A stretch of DNA of 64,000 bases from Brassica napus (GCF_020379485.1 NC_063436.1:30006423-30070422), one strand, 5' to 3'. Counted from the stretch's first letter, positions 33,801 through 47,059 are shown. Made by a program: numbers and translations. Notes: generated by a model from the letters alone, not told the origin.

Positions 33801-36800
33801 TATTCCATGTACCTGAAAAGATCAGCAGCCATCTGCAGATGATTTCTAGATTCCTGATCCTTTACTACAGAAGAATCATGCTCTTTTCCGGAGGAAAACT
33901 CAACATTTCCAAGATGCAGAATGGCAGCAAGCGTGCGGAATATCGATTCCTGATAAATTATTGGGGCAGTAAGCAAGGACTATCAAAAACTAATAAAAGA
34001 GAAATATATATATTAAATCCAGTAGAAGTCAGAACACCTGCTCATCGTGACTTATGCCCACAATATCCATGGCCCTCCTTGTATTCTTATACTCTTCTGC
34101 GTTGCTTACTCCCTCCAGGTCATAGGTTTTGCTTTGATTGAGATAATGAAATTGATGTGGATTGCTTAGTTTGTATTTTTCAGCGTCCTATACCAAACAA
34201 GAAAAGATCTGTTACAGGTAAGCTCAATAACAAGAGAACCGAAACCAATATCCTCTGAGACGTATAAAAAGCCGGAAAATAGTTACACTCCCAGAAGCGC
34301 AAAGCTGGTAGAAACAGTGATAGTTCCTCTCAGGGTCTGTTATCCGGACTACACGTGATCTCTCCAGAAGATAGGTTCTGATTGCAGCACCAGATATTCT
34401 ACCATTTGCGTCAAATTGGATTTCCACAAACTTGCCAAAACGGCTGTATAAACCACCAAAATTCAGTAGTTTGGTCAGTAAACCCGTCAAACTAAATGTA
34501 ACTAAAAAAAGCTAGGGCAACACACACGAATAACTGCAGGTAAAATGTCATATGCATTCAATGTTTACAAAATAAGATTCCAAAATTATAAACATTAGTG
34601 ACTAATGTTCTATACATGCGAAATGAACAAGAAAAGAAAACCTAGTTCCTCCCGCTAGCAGTAAGATTGTTACCATATTTCACGTGCAAGGAGTAGTATA
34701 ATAGACCAAATAAACCCAAAATGCATTCACATTGGTACACCTACAAGGGGTTGTAAAGTCTTAATGGAATAACTTATCGATAGCCCATCTATCCGAAGTA
34801 GAGCTACGACCATACTTCCAAAAAAGGTTTAAAACACACTTAAATTTACAATTTCAGTACAAGAAGATGCTGGTTTCTAACCATTTATGATGATAGCGTC
34901 ATGAAAAAAACTGTTGACAAATGATATAAGAGCAATTAGAGAAACACCCCCAGTCCTTACCGAAAAACAAACAAAAAGAAAAACAAAATTCCATAACACA
35001 CCTGGAATTATCGTTTCTAACTGTTTTCGCATTCCCAAATGCTTCCAAGAGAGGATTTGACTGCAGAAAAAAATATATTATAGGAGTCGCAAACAAAGAA
35101 AGATATGATCGCCTAAAATTTATTTGCAAATAGATACCAGAGGAGGGAAAGTGACATCTTTGAGCAAAAAGATAAAGCTACAAATTGTTGAGCAAAATCT
35201 TACTTCAAGGACTTGCTGCTCAACACTTCTATTATCTTCAGCAGCACGTCCCCCAACATATGTAAGATACTGCATGATTAGTTTAGTTGTCTCAGTTTTT
35301 CCAGCTCCACTTTCACCGCTAACGAGTATAGACTGACTTCGCCTGTCGTCAATCATCGCTCTGAATTATGAAAGCATATATGCGGTTAATTTATTAACGT
35401 GACAGAGAGTAACAAGTAAAAATATCAGCATGAGTAGGTAAAAAGGGTGGACCACCTGTATGCAACTTCAGAAACAGCAAAAACATGAGGACTGAGCTCA
35501 CCGAATGGTGCTCCCTTGTACTGCTCCATCATGTACCCATTATAGAGATGTGGAAGCTTTTTAAACGGATTAACAGCGATCAGAATGCTTCCAGTGTATG
35601 TCTACAAAAACAGTAGAGGGTAGTTGTAAGAAGATACAGCAGTCAGGAACAAGAATAGACTGGAGTTATTACAACAAATAGTTCCAAACAAGTAGTATCA
35701 TATCTCAATAGGGAAATAAATATATGAAACACCAAGCAAGGTGCGACCAAAATGGTCAAAGGGAAAGCCAGCATTTACATCAAAGGAATCTAGCTGAGTG
35801 CAAAACCATATGGAACATAATTGCTTTCGCCAACTAAATAAGGAAACGAAGGTCTATCTCTATAATGCCTGTAATGATATATGCACTAACACAGTTAATT
35901 CAATTCATGAGCAATCTTTTCAGTTAAACTATATAACATGCAACCTCTATAAGCCGGAATCAAGAGAAACCCATTACATAGACACAGCCTAAAATTAAAA
36001 ATAAGCAACGGAACATTTTTCCCTAAAGTATAATTTCGCAGTACCAAACGAGGCATTTGATTGGTAAAGCATAAATACGGAAACAGTAAGGTGATATCCT
36101 AAGCTGTTCAAAACGTTTTCTCAAATCAGTGCTCAGTTACATGTATCATTCAAGTAGTGAAACTCAAAGACACAGACCTCAGCTACATTTTACAGATACC
36201 TAAGAATTCCCAAAGAGATAACAGAACTAAATGCATACTTCACAGCTAAATTTTAAGTCTTCACCACACCCACAGTAACTGGACTATAGTTGCTGCTAAA
36301 ATCTGAATCTACTTCATGAGGAAAACATGTCATAGACCACAAATGGATACCCAAGAAACTCCAAAATCATACTGATAACGCTAGTAACAGTCCATATGGA
36401 ATGTAATCCCACTCAATAAAGTACCCCAAGGCAGTATAATAGTAAAGCTCAAACTACAATTAGACTCACGTAGATATCATTGAGAGCGTATCTCCTCTGT
36501 AGATTGTAAAGCACACCAGCCTCGTGCAAGTACGTCAGCTTAGTCATATCATCCACTCCATTACGATCCTCCTCGTCGGGATCCCTACGAAACACCTTCT
36601 CCGAGCAGACGAAAACCTAAAACCCCCAAATTACGAAGCGGCGGCAACAGGTAAGGTGAAGAAAAGAGGAGACAGACGAAGCAGAAGTTTTCCGGCTAAT
36701 CAATCAAACCTGTTTTCCGGTGGAAGTTTCGACGTGGACCTTGTTTCCCGGAGAATCGAGCACTTCACCGGCAGCCCAAGCTGAATCCTTATCCTCCACC

Positions 36801-36835
36801 CAAACCTTGTCGCCCCTCCGCAGATTCGATTCCAT
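24819..36835 (-). CDS. XI-I: Myosin XI-I heavy chain
   Basis: A 12-kb gene of more than 30 short exons, from ATG 36835 ([20 protein letters not shown]) to TGA 24821-24819 ([16 protein letters not shown]). Order of domains: SH3-like N-terminus; motor with P-loop GESGAGKT (35317-35294), switch region NDNSSRFGKF, relay DIYGFECF (about 33420) and converter (to about 30.6 kb); IQ motifs (30.5-29.7 kb, with [10 protein letters not shown] and [15 protein letters not shown]); coiled coil (29.6-28.2 kb); and the globular DIL tail (about 27.7-25.2 kb). It is an actin-based, calmodulin-bound motor. The Arabidopsis orthologue (At4g33200, KAKU1) acts at the nuclear envelope through WIT proteins in nuclear movement; this role is carried over by orthology. 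I saw no stop or frameshift in the exons checked. I did not resolve every exon border. Confidence 0.92.
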
Positions 36836-37387
36836 TGGAAGACAATCTCAACTGAATTGAACTTCTCAAAGAGAAAAGCCTAGAAGATTAGATTGGGCAA
36901 CGCAAGAGGCATAGAGAGATAGAGAGAGGAGATGAAGAGAAAGAGAGCGCGTTAGGTTGCGCCAGTTAATTTTTCAAATTTCAAAGTAAATCTCTTGAAA
37001 CCCTAAGGAGAGCTAGGTAGGTAGGTAAAGAGATGACGGTAAATACTGCTCCAAAACGGTTTTCTTTTTGGTTCTGCAACCGTAAAAAGTAAAACAAAAA
37101 ATTCCCGCCCTCACGGATCGCATTATGTTTAGGATGATTAACCCCGATCTCTTGATATTTTCTGTTTTTTTGTTACATTTTTCGGTAAAAAGACGGTTCT
37201 TATACCTCTTATTTAAGAGACAGTTCTTAATTTTTTTTAATTAAAATCTATGAAAAACTAAAAATCGTGTTTTAGCCGAAACTAAAAACTTCAATTAAGA
37301 TACTGAGATTAATCATGGTCTAAGTTTGTGCAGTTGCCAAAAAAAGCAAAAAGAAAAAAGTTTGTGCACAAGAAAAATTGTTTTAAG
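36836..37387. other. Myosin XI-I 5' leader and promoter
   Basis: The first 130 bases after the ATG (reading away from the gene) are purine-rich (GAGAGATAGAGAGAGGAGATG), i.e. a CT-rich leader on the coding strand. The rest is AT-rich. The first Mutator-like element starts only about 560 bases upstream of the ATG. Confidence 0.4.
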
Positions 37388-37396
37388 TTTAAATAA

Positions 37397-40069
37397 GAGT
37401 TTATTTTCCAACTAACCATATTTTGGTTGACATATTAGATGAGTGGCAATGATTTTGGCATAATAAAAAAAACTAACATTTACACCATAATTCATCCGGT
37501 TATACTTTTTCTTTTTGCCATTATCCGGTAAAAATGTGTTATGTGTGTCTACGTAGTCCATGTAGTACATGGTCAAGTATGTCTAAAAATATTTCATCAG
37601 GAAGAAGAAGAAGTCATTCACGTTACACTTTTATTAATCACATACATATATACCGAATGTTCTATTTCATATAACCGAAATAGCATATGATTATAATTTC
37701 ACCTACAACATGTAATACTAAACATGTCCCAAACCTAAACTCTAGATACTAAACCTTATCTCAATCACACCTCAACCCTTAAATACTAAACCCTTATTCA
37801 TATATAAACTATAAATTCAAATATAAACTTTAAATTCAAATATAAACTCTAACCCAAATGGAATATAAAAAAATAAATAATATAGTACATATTAGTGAAA
37901 TTATGAAATGTTTATGATTGCATAGAAGAAGTTAATGTTGATCCCAACCATACCTTCTCACCTTCAAAATACTAAACCATAAATTATAATCACTAAACCA
38001 TTATATACATCCTAAACCCAAATATAAACTCTAACCCAAATAGAATAGATCAAAATAAATAATATAGTACATATTAGTAAAATTATAAAATATCTATGAT
38101 TACATGGAACAAGTTAATGTTGACCCCAACGATACCCCTCACTTTCTAAATATTAAACCCTAAATTGTAATCACTAAACTCTTACCTAAATATAAACCTT
38201 GAACTCAAATATAAACTCTAACTCAAATAGAATAAAACCAAATAAATAACATAGTACATATTAATGAAATTATGAAATGTCTATAATTACATGAAAGAAA
38301 TTAATGATGATCCCAATCATACCCCTTCACCTTCTAATACTAAACCATAAACTCTAATCACTAAACCCTAACCCAAATATGAATTCTAAACCTTAAACTT
38401 TATTTACTAAACCCTAAAATCAAATATAAACCTTAAACCCAAACAACAAATGTAGTTGTGGTTAACGAAATTTGTATGAAGTTTGCACTTATGTGGATTT
38501 GGTTAACTAAATGATAAAATTGAGTTTTAAGTTCTTAGATTTAATCAATACGCATAAATTAAGATTCATAGAAATGATACAACAACAAAACATAACTTAT
38601 GCTTATGAATTTTACAATCATATTTATATTCTGTGTTTCGCAAATAGCATAGAATACAACAAATGGTAAAGATCATATATTCCATTTCAAATGAGTGGTC
38701 TTTCTATTTTACGTAGACACGATCTATTTCACTTATATACATATTGCATCATTACATATAAATGAGAATATATTCACCAGACGGCTCAAATTCAGTTTTG
38801 ACCAATCTACTTGGCAGCTTAAATCTTCAATTTGTAACCTGAAAAACAAAAGCGAAAGATAAAAGTGTTAGGATCCTTTTAACAAAGTAAATGTAAAATA
38901 AATTGTATAGTATAACAATAGTATGGAATGGAAACCATGTAAGACGTAATGATATGCATAGCTCATGATCTTAAACCACACATGGGAATATATATATATA
39001 TATATGAAATCCTATCAACTAATCATGAAACCCTACATGGAAATATGACCCTTAATCTAATGTTAACCCCAATCTTGCAATGACAAACTCAATATTCTAG
39101 AAACTAACTCCTCTCCAATCAGCACTAAACCCTACACGAAAATAAAAACTCTAATACAAGTATAAAAATACGTAAATATTAAATACAAGTATGAATTCAG
39201 AAGCTAAAAAAGGTGATATTAATTCTAATTTATTCCATTCCAAGTCAAATGGAATATAAACGTCTATATTTTATTATATTCCAAGTCAAATGGAATATAC
39301 CTGACGGAGATCATGTCATTTCCAGACGGTGAAACACGCATGTAATGCATATGCTATTCCATATCGAAACAATATTAATACATCATTTACTATGCATATC
39401 AGATAGAACACAACTAAAATTTAAGAAAGACTACGAACAACCATAAAACCACAACCGAGTATACAGTGTGGAACTTAGTCGCATAAAGCAAATCCGGCAT
39501 TCACTGTCGACAATGTTGTATTTAACATTTATAGTACCCTAGTTCTGAGTATAGCTGAAATGGAAAAGAAAATTACAGCAGATGAAGACAATCGGGTGAA
39601 AAAAACACGAGAACTTACCATAGTTAAACAGATCCGAGAATAATTGAGTGTGGGAAGTGGAATAGACAGGAGGTGTTGATATGCGTCGCTGCAGCTTTAT
39701 CGCCGGCGAGGTGCGTCTGATTTCCGAATCGATTATCTCAGGCGATTACAAACCACGAAGGAGAAGTCAAAATCTAAGAGAATCAGAAGGACGTGACGGT
39801 GTTTGTTCTCTCGGTGTCAGAGACCTTTCAAATTTGACGAAGTTATCAAATGAAGTAAAAAAGAAGATGTGAAGGAAGGTACGTCACAATTTACCTTTTA
39901 CAAATAGTAATAAATAATTTTAATTATTTTTTGGTTGCAGGTTTTACCGGTTGCGTTGAAGACTAGCAGGTTAATATTATATAAAATACAATCTTTATCG
40001 ATGTATGGTAGGGCATTTGGCTATAAAGCTAAATATGATTTTTTTCTTAGCCATACTGCCTAATTTCCC
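37397..40069. mobile_element. Mutator-like element 1 (2673 bp), 9-bp target duplication TTTAAATAA
   Basis: TTTAAATAA flanks it at 37388-37396 and 40070-40078. Ends are weak inverted repeats: GAGTTTATTTTCCAACTAACCA at the left and, reversed, GGGAAATTAGGCAGTATGGCTAA at the right. The interior is non-coding, made of CTAAACCCTAAA-type repeats, a tandem array of about 183 bp and many TTCCATTT/GGAATGGAA motifs. A 63-codon opening (39681-39872) near the right end matches nothing. No transposase is present, so it would be a non-autonomous MULE. Confidence 0.6.
37862..38345. repeat. About 183-bp tandem repeat, nearly three copies
   Basis: Units start near 37862, 38043 and 38228 and share AATAAATAATATAGTACATATT, ATTATGAAATGT-like and AAGTTAATGTTGATCCCAACCAT segments in the same order. 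A fourth, more diverged unit occurs at about 40792-40915 inside the next element. Confidence 0.75.
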
Positions 40070-40078
40070 TTTAAATAA

Positions 40079-42931
40079 GGGTGAATTTGCGAGATAGCCA
40101 AAATCTAGAGTATAATTAGGCAAATGACTATGATTTTGACATTATTGAGTGAATAATATTTTGCCTTCTCCCAAGCCGGTTATACCCCTACTGAAAACAA
40201 CTTACCGGTCAAAACAAAAGGAGAGATGACATCGATGACTTAATAGATGGATCACATTCACTGTGTACTGTTAACTAACAAATCAAGCAAATATATCCAC
40301 GTCACATGCTTTCTTACCACATATATGTTAACTATGCTATATAAATGTTTTATTCCATCTATAAAAGTACTATGTTTGATAGAAACAAGCAGAACACCTT
40401 CATATGAAACATAACTAGAAACTTTAAACTCAACTCCACACCTAAATACCGCCCTAAACTCGAATCTCTAAACTAAAACCCAAATATTAAATCTAATTTC
40501 TAATTATAATATTTTTAAAAATAAAATAAAATAAAGATATATAAAATTTGAACTATTGTTCTATACTATCTAAAATGGAGTGGAGACTATTCTTCAGAAC
40601 TAATGCATTTGTGTTCAACCTTAACCCACCTCCAACCAAAATAGTATATAACACCAATCTCATCCCAACCCCTCAATAATAAACCATATAACAACCCCAC
40701 CATAAACCCCTAAATACTTAACCTTAAACCATAATCATTATACCCTAAACTTAAATATAAGCCCTAAATCCAAATATAAACTCTCAACCTAAATAGAAGG
40801 GAACTAAATAAATAGCATAATACATATTGGTGAAAATATGAAATGTCTATGATATTATCGAAGAAGTTAATGTTAACTCCATCTTTACCTCCTTCACCTA
40901 CAAAATACTATACCCTAAACTTTAATCCCTAAACCCTAAACCCAAATATTAAAAGTATATAAAACATTACCATTCTACATGAGGCATATAGAATAGAAAA
41001 TCTGAAAATGTAGTTACAATCTAAAACTCATCTTAACATATTTCTCAAATATTGATACGGTTATGCCTTCATGGAAGATGGTAATTCTTGTCACAATATC
41101 AACCCCAACCATACATAAACTAAACCCTACACGGAAATATAAATCCTAATCCAATGTCAACTCCAATCTTTCATAAACTAAACCCTAGCCACTAATCACT
41201 AAACCCTATATGGAATATAAACTTTTATCCAACCTCAAACTCAATCTTTCATAAATTAAACCCAAATTTCGAAATGTATGTAACATGCATTTTCATTCTA
41301 CATGAGCATATAGAATAGAAAATGTAACAAACGATATAGCACAATACATATATATTGTCCAAAATTTTGTAGTGTCTATGATTACATGGAATGATGAATG
41401 CTTACACCAAATTCAGGTTGATTGTAACGAAAAGAAATAAATATTAATGGCATTAAAAGAGGTGGAAGAGACAATATAATATGAATATCATTTTCATTCA
41501 ACATCACACTGTATTCTGTTTTATTTGATGTCACAATAAATTATGTTCCATTTACATTCAAATATATTATTTTTTCATTACAAAATCATATAAAGACTAA
41601 TATAAAACACATGTATATATCGAAACAAAACTCATATCAATGGAACATGAAACAACAAAGAACAAGATTGAACCATTTCTTTCAAGCATCAAATGAAATA
41701 TAACTTACTAAATAGTACATTATATATTAATAAACGTGACAAATAAGAGAATAGCTGTTCCATTCCTTAAAATAGTATAGAAATACTATTATCCTTCCAG
41801 CTCATCATTGACAAACTTGAAAAACACAATGAAAAATAAGCACACATTAGTATACAAGTTGGAAGGAAATGACAACATATGAGATAGGCTACTAGTATAT
41901 GAATTACTCTCTGCTTAGGCTAAATGTTTAGTTCTGTCAATCGAAAATAGCCTATGCGAGTAAAGAAATAACATATGCAATTAGAATTATACCATCTGAA
42001 ATAATATAGAATATATATATATATGGAAAGGAACTGAAGGTCAGATGGAATGGAAAACAAATAATATATTAGTTTTGATACGATTCTTCAGAAATAGCAG
42101 AGAATGGAATGGCACGTAACTAGTCTCTAAAACTAAGATTTTCCATTTCAAATAGCACATGTTCCATAAGATATTCCATTTTACAGAGAACTAAACTTGT
42201 TTTATCGTAAAAGGACTTTTCATTCTAAAATGACTAATCCCCTTCGCAGTAAACAAATGAGTACGACAAACCAAGAAAAGTTCAACCCTAAATCAATTTG
42301 TTTGCCTCAGCTTACTAGATCGGACATGCAACATAAACGATGGGTTAGATTTATCAACTTAGAATAGACTAGGGCCGAATCTATTCCACATAAGGGGAAA
42401 AGCATGGAAATAATATAATCGGTGGCACAAAACAGAGAACTTACAATATTGCAACATATCTCAACCTAATCGCCAATATGAAGGAGATGAGGCTATGGTG
42501 GTCGTTCATGCCGATCACACTTACGAACTCTAATGAATCTCCTTTGAATTTCGAATCGGCGCGTTCGCTTGATACGAGTGACGAGTTTGAATGGAAGATG
42601 ATGCCTCCGCGGTGGATGGAAGAGCAATATACAGTGGAATCTGCTGCTTGATTCTACGATTCAACAAATATCCGCCAGAAACTTTTCACATATCAGAAAG
42701 TGACGAAGAAGAAGAAATTACTTTTGGGAGATGTGTGACTTTCTGATGAGCACGCGTAATTTTTGCTTGGTTGGGTAATTAATAAATTTTTTTGAACTGC
42801 AGGTTGCGCCGGTTGCGTTGAAGGCTAGCAGGGTAATATTATAGAAAATACACTCTATATCGATGTATGGTAAGACATTTGGCTATGGAGCTAAATATTA
42901 TTTTTTTCTTAGCCATACGCCCTAATTTCCC
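40079..42931. mobile_element. Mutator-like element 2 (2853 bp), sharing a target duplication with element 1
   Basis: Flanked by TTTAAATAA at 40070-40078 and 42932-42940. Ends are GGGTGAATTTGCGAGATAGCCAA and, reversed, GGGAAATTAGGGCGTATGGCTAA. The last 135 bases (42799-42931) match the last 135 bases of element 1 (39938-40069; shared GGTTGCGTTGAAG, TATCGATGTATGGTA and CTTAGCCATAC). The interior also has CCCTAAAC repeats and one copy of the 183-bp unit. No transposase is seen. Confidence 0.6.
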
Positions 42932-42940
42932 TTTAAATAA

Positions 42941-45436
42941 TAGGTTTTAATCCGTAGAATAATCAGCAAGTTTTTAACACTGATATAGTAAAAGGAACTG
43001 TACTGAGCTTACTGATTGTAAAGCGACTTTGTGAGCACCGGCGTTCGGCCTCTTCGGTCGTCGCCGGTTGCATTCTTCCCTCTCTGCCTTTTAATTTTGC
43101 TCTCCTATTCCTCTTCGTTGTCAGTGTCAATATGTTTGGTGTCTCTGGTTGAAGCTTGCTCGGCGTTGGAACCCTAGATTTTCTCCGGAAGAGCTACATT
43201 CGACGGTCTGAGGCTTCCCTTTGGAGCACCGACGAGGCGTCTTCGGTTGTAGGGTAAGGGAGTCGGCTTTTAAGTCTCTAGACCTTGATTTGTTTTTGTT
43301 GCATTCTCCCCTAAACTAAGAGATAAATCAAAATTGTCTTCTTAAATCCTACTACATCTATGAATAGAGATCAAAACTATCAAGATATACATATGCTAAT
43401 CAAACGGTGATGAAGATATTAAAGTTATAAGCAAATAATCGGTTTTAAAAGACTATGCATAAGAAAATATCAAATATTATTAATTATTTATCTAACCAAA
43501 GTTTTATCAGTAATAATAATAATAATAATCTAATATTTTTTATAGAAAACTGAAATCATCATATATTATAAAACAAAATTTACTAAAACATCAACTATTA
43601 AAAAGAATGACTAAAACATAAAAATCCAATTATTAAAAATTATTAGTATTTTCTAAATACTGTGTAATTTTTTATTTCTTTCCTTTCCAACATAAAGATA
43701 ATATTTGGATTATTCTTCTCCTAGTTAAGCATATTTTCTTCCTAGATCTATAAAATATATTTCCATTTGTTGGCCGTAATATCCTTTCATATAATATTGT
43801 TGTGCATTCTTTCTTATTCAAATACAATAGTCTCATTTTTTTCCTAGAACAAAACAATTGTGTAATTGAATTTTTGTTTCCGAATTTCTTCAATTCCTTA
43901 CCACTCTTTGTAACCTCAACATTCTATTTCATCCCAAACATCATACAGCACAACACAATATTGTATAATCTTGTATATTATACAACAGGAGTCAGTTGAC
44001 AATTAAGTGTTTGACATGTGTCTTTTCTATTTTTTATTTAAAGTTTATTAGATTAAAAAATTGTATTAGTTGCTCAAAATATTAATAACAAATAAATCAT
44101 TAAGCGGCTACATACCCACTAATCAGGCCATTTACAATTTCACGATCTTCATTATTGTTTTCTTGGTTCTTCTAATTATATATCTTCCACAAAATAATCA
44201 CTAAAAAACACTAGATCAATAGCAAAACAAAACGTGAATCTGAAGACGACAAAGCCAAAGGAACTGAAATCAAAGAATTTGAAAAAAAATCATTCTCATT
44301 GAAACGACAAGAGTGAATTAGTTTTTATATAAATGAACAACCAATTATTTTGAATTTTATTTCATTTACCAGTGATAACGAGTTCTGAGGTTTTGCTGAT
44401 ATGCTTCATGTATGGTTGGCGTCACATAACTGCAAGGTGTCTGATGGTTTTCATTTTACCTTTTTTAGTTTCTCATTCCAATTCATTTTGCAAATCTTTT
44501 ATGTCCAGTCAAAAATCAAAGTTTTACGAGTTGTGTTTACATTTATATGTAGACAAAATTTCAGAGAAGATCAAACCAACATAAGAATCATCTAAAGAAT
44601 GGAGAAACCACCAATGAATACTTGCGTGAAAAGAAGAAGGAATAGCATCTAAAATTTTGAGTTCATGAATGCTAATGGCCTCTTTTAACAATTCGGTGAA
44701 TTGTTACCTTTTTCATCTTATAATTAATCATTATTATATTTAGTTTATTTTGTAGATCTCTACAACAAGCATTTATATTATATTAAAATATTATTTTTAA
44801 AACCATTAATATTAGTTGAATTTCTTTTCAACATTGAAGTTTTTTAAAAAAAATCATTTAAAGAAACAATGGGAGTGATTGGTTGGAATGTATAAGGTGA
44901 CTTTAGCTTTAACTTTTACCTAGAACCATAAAATCACCATTCATGTTTTATATCATTTTTATTCAAACATAATCATTCTCATTGATCCAATTTTTTGTAA
45001 AATTTTAAATTAGATACACACTTCTTTTATATAGTTAAACAAAATATATTTTTAATAATGATTTTTCATTCCATTCATTGTCAATCATTAATGAGAAAAA
45101 TATGGACATATCTTGTAGGAATAACTATACACAATTTAATATAATTATATTACTTATACAAAAATGTTAGATAGATTTCTTATTTAATATAAGTATAAAA
45201 TAATATAATTATATTTTACACTAAAATAAAAAAAGGCGAAATTTTAGACAGAATTTAAGTAAAATTTTAGATAGATTTCTTATTTAATATAAGTATAAAA
45301 TAATATAATTATATTTTTTCTAATACATTAAAATAAAAAAGCCAAAACATTACCTATACAAAATGTTAAAATCTATTGATATTGTAAATTAGATTTTGTT
45401 AAAATTCCGTCCTTTTAAGCGCGGAGAATAATCTAG
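42941..45436. other. AT-rich TE-derived stretch ending in a Helitron-like 3' terminus
   Basis: A GC-richer block at 43020-43290 (GAGCACCGGCGTTCGGCCTC, later GAGCACCGACGAGGCGTC) looks like the 5' leader of a LINE, but no coding part follows. The rest is over 70 percent A/T by eye. The end CCGTCCTTTTAAGCGCGGAGAATAATCTAG (45407-45436), followed by T, has the hairpin-plus-CTAG shape of a Helitron 3' end, with a weakened stem. The matching 5' end was not found. No gene is supported. Confidence 0.4.
45167..45317. repeat. 51-bp direct repeat at 100-bp spacing
   Basis: The same sequence starting TTAGATAGATTTCTTATTTA occurs at 45167-45217 and 45267-45317 with no visible mismatch. It is part of the AT-rich subterminal region of the Helitron-like end. 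Confidence 0.85.
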
Positions 45437-45629
45437 TTAGTTTTAAAGCTACAACCAAAGACCAACTAAATTCTACATCTATTAAAGGTAAATAAAAAAA
45501 TCTTACAAACTAAGTCCTGAAATAAATTTTCTAAGAATACAACCCAACTAATCAAATCAAGTAAACCAATAAAAACCAAAAATGGCAAGAACGATTAGTA
45601 TATCAAAAACACACAAGGACCCAGAGGCA

Positions 45630-46521
45630 CTAGTACAGCTTATCCTTCCTCTTCTTCCTCAATAGAAACGTCTTGTTTGACTCGTTCAAAACATAGCTTG
45701 ATGTTTCAATCGTTAAAGAGGTTTCTCTCGGTAAAGAGATCAATCTCTTCCTGCCCTCATCCAGCTTGCGATAATGATCTTCACTTTGGTTATGGAGGAG
45801 CATGTTATATTCGTCGTAGTCGGGATAATTGCAAGCATGGCAAAAATGCATAGGCTTACAGTACCAGGAGTCTCTGGGCACTATACCAGACAACTCCTTT
45901 ATGTGTTCTTCACTCTTGAGATGAGTGATGAATTCGGCAGATATTTCGAAAGTGTCGTAGCATATGTCGCAAATGCAGAGAGGTTCATCTTCATTCCCAG
46001 ACAAACTCTTTGACAAAAAATTTCTGAGCTATTGGCTGGTCAAGGGTAATTGGCCGGCCATCTTTTGGATATACACAAAAAGCAGCGAATCCAGTAAGCC
46101 GAAAAAGATAAGGATCAACCATCGTATAATTGCGGGATATCAGCATGACAGTAGTAGCCGGAGACGATGGGTTAAGCTGGGACCATTCGCGCAGTAAATT
46201 TTTGAAGTCGTTCCCACCGCAGGGAGCGTGGATAAGAACGATTCCAGAGGAAGCTATCTCTTCTAAGAGGGTACTAGAGATGTATTCTAGGTTGCCCATG
46301 GCATAGATGATGACTTTAGAACGATGACCCATCTGCTTGTGCACCGCTGATTCTATGCACCCACGCACACGACGAGGGTCAAAACCATCCGGAACCGGAC
46401 ACGTGTTGAGGTCCCACCACACTCCCGTCCGCCTTTGTAACGCCGCATCACCTCCTCCTGCCATATCGAATCGATATCTCAGCCGCAACGAATTTGGGAT
46501 CGGTTTAGGGTTTCCTGCCAA
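45630..46521 (-). pseudogene. NYN-domain plus zinc-finger protein with one frameshift (displaced gene)
   Basis: Two openings on one strand make one protein. The first (46521-45991) starts MAGNPKPIPNSLR and carries an NYN/PIN-like nuclease domain (TGVWWDLNTCPVPDG, KVIIYAMGNLEYISS, GIVLIHAPCGGNDFKNLL, TVMLISRN). The second (46016-45630) has C2H2-like fingers (CDICYDTFEISAEFITHLKS and CHACNYPDYDEYNMLLHNQ). They switch frame at a run of six T at about 46020-46015; five T would give KFLSKSLSGNE without a stop. This architecture belongs to a plant family annotated as putative endonuclease or glycosyl hydrolase (At5g61190-like). The family is presumed to act on RNA; no function is proven here. It is not expected at this place in Arabidopsis and lies between Helitron-like ends, so it is probably transposed. 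The frameshift may be real or a homopolymer sequencing error. Confidence 0.75.
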
Positions 46522-46616
46522 CGATTACTATATCGACGTTTTTTTTTTTTTTTTTTTGAGGTTCTCTATCTTTTGTTAATGTGTTTGACTGTAAAAATAT
46601 TATAATATAATGTATT

Positions 46617-46903
46617 TGTTGTGAACAATTAGGGAAATCGTGTATATTACTTGAATCAAAGTGTTCTCTTTATATAGAGATTACAAGATAAGGATAAAAG
46701 GAAATAGTACAAATCCTAAGATAAAATGAAATAGGAAATATCCTTAAAGATAAACATGAAAGAGAAAAGGAAAACTTCTAATCCTATAGTCGGCTACTCT
46801 TTGGCCGCCTCTCTCTCCTATGCGGACGCGGTCTTGGTCTTGTGCCGGACGCAGTCCGTTCTTCCTTTGGCTTGGTTACTAGCAATCCACATTATTCATA
46901 ACA
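46617..46903 (-). repeat. Copia 3' LTR (287 bp)
   Basis: TG..CA bounded. About a dozen substitutions separate it from the other LTR over some 240 comparable bases, so insertion is not very recent. It lacks the internal duplication found in the partner LTR. Confidence 0.95.
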
Positions 46904-47059
46904 CTCCTCTTTGGATTTCTATAACCATATGGGTTTGTATCATGCACGATGTTGCTTCGTTAAAACCTCTCTAGGAAAACCAAAAACCCAAAGTGGGAAA
47001 AATGGAAACCATAGACAGGAAAAAGAGTACAACGCATGACACTCCCCCTGATGAAGGCA

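Noticed and set aside
43020..43290. GC-rich block as a possible gene
   Set aside because: It has stops in all frames and resembles a LINE leader; no coding part follows.
45990..46022. Programmed frameshift in the NYN gene
   Set aside because: A T run with one extra base is better explained by mutation or sequencing error; no pseudoknot or conserved slip site was seen and plant nuclear genes rarely use this.
46756..46974. Small opening in the left copia LTR (with a similar one at 52907-53101)
   Set aside because: Both lie in LTR sequence and have no codon or domain support.
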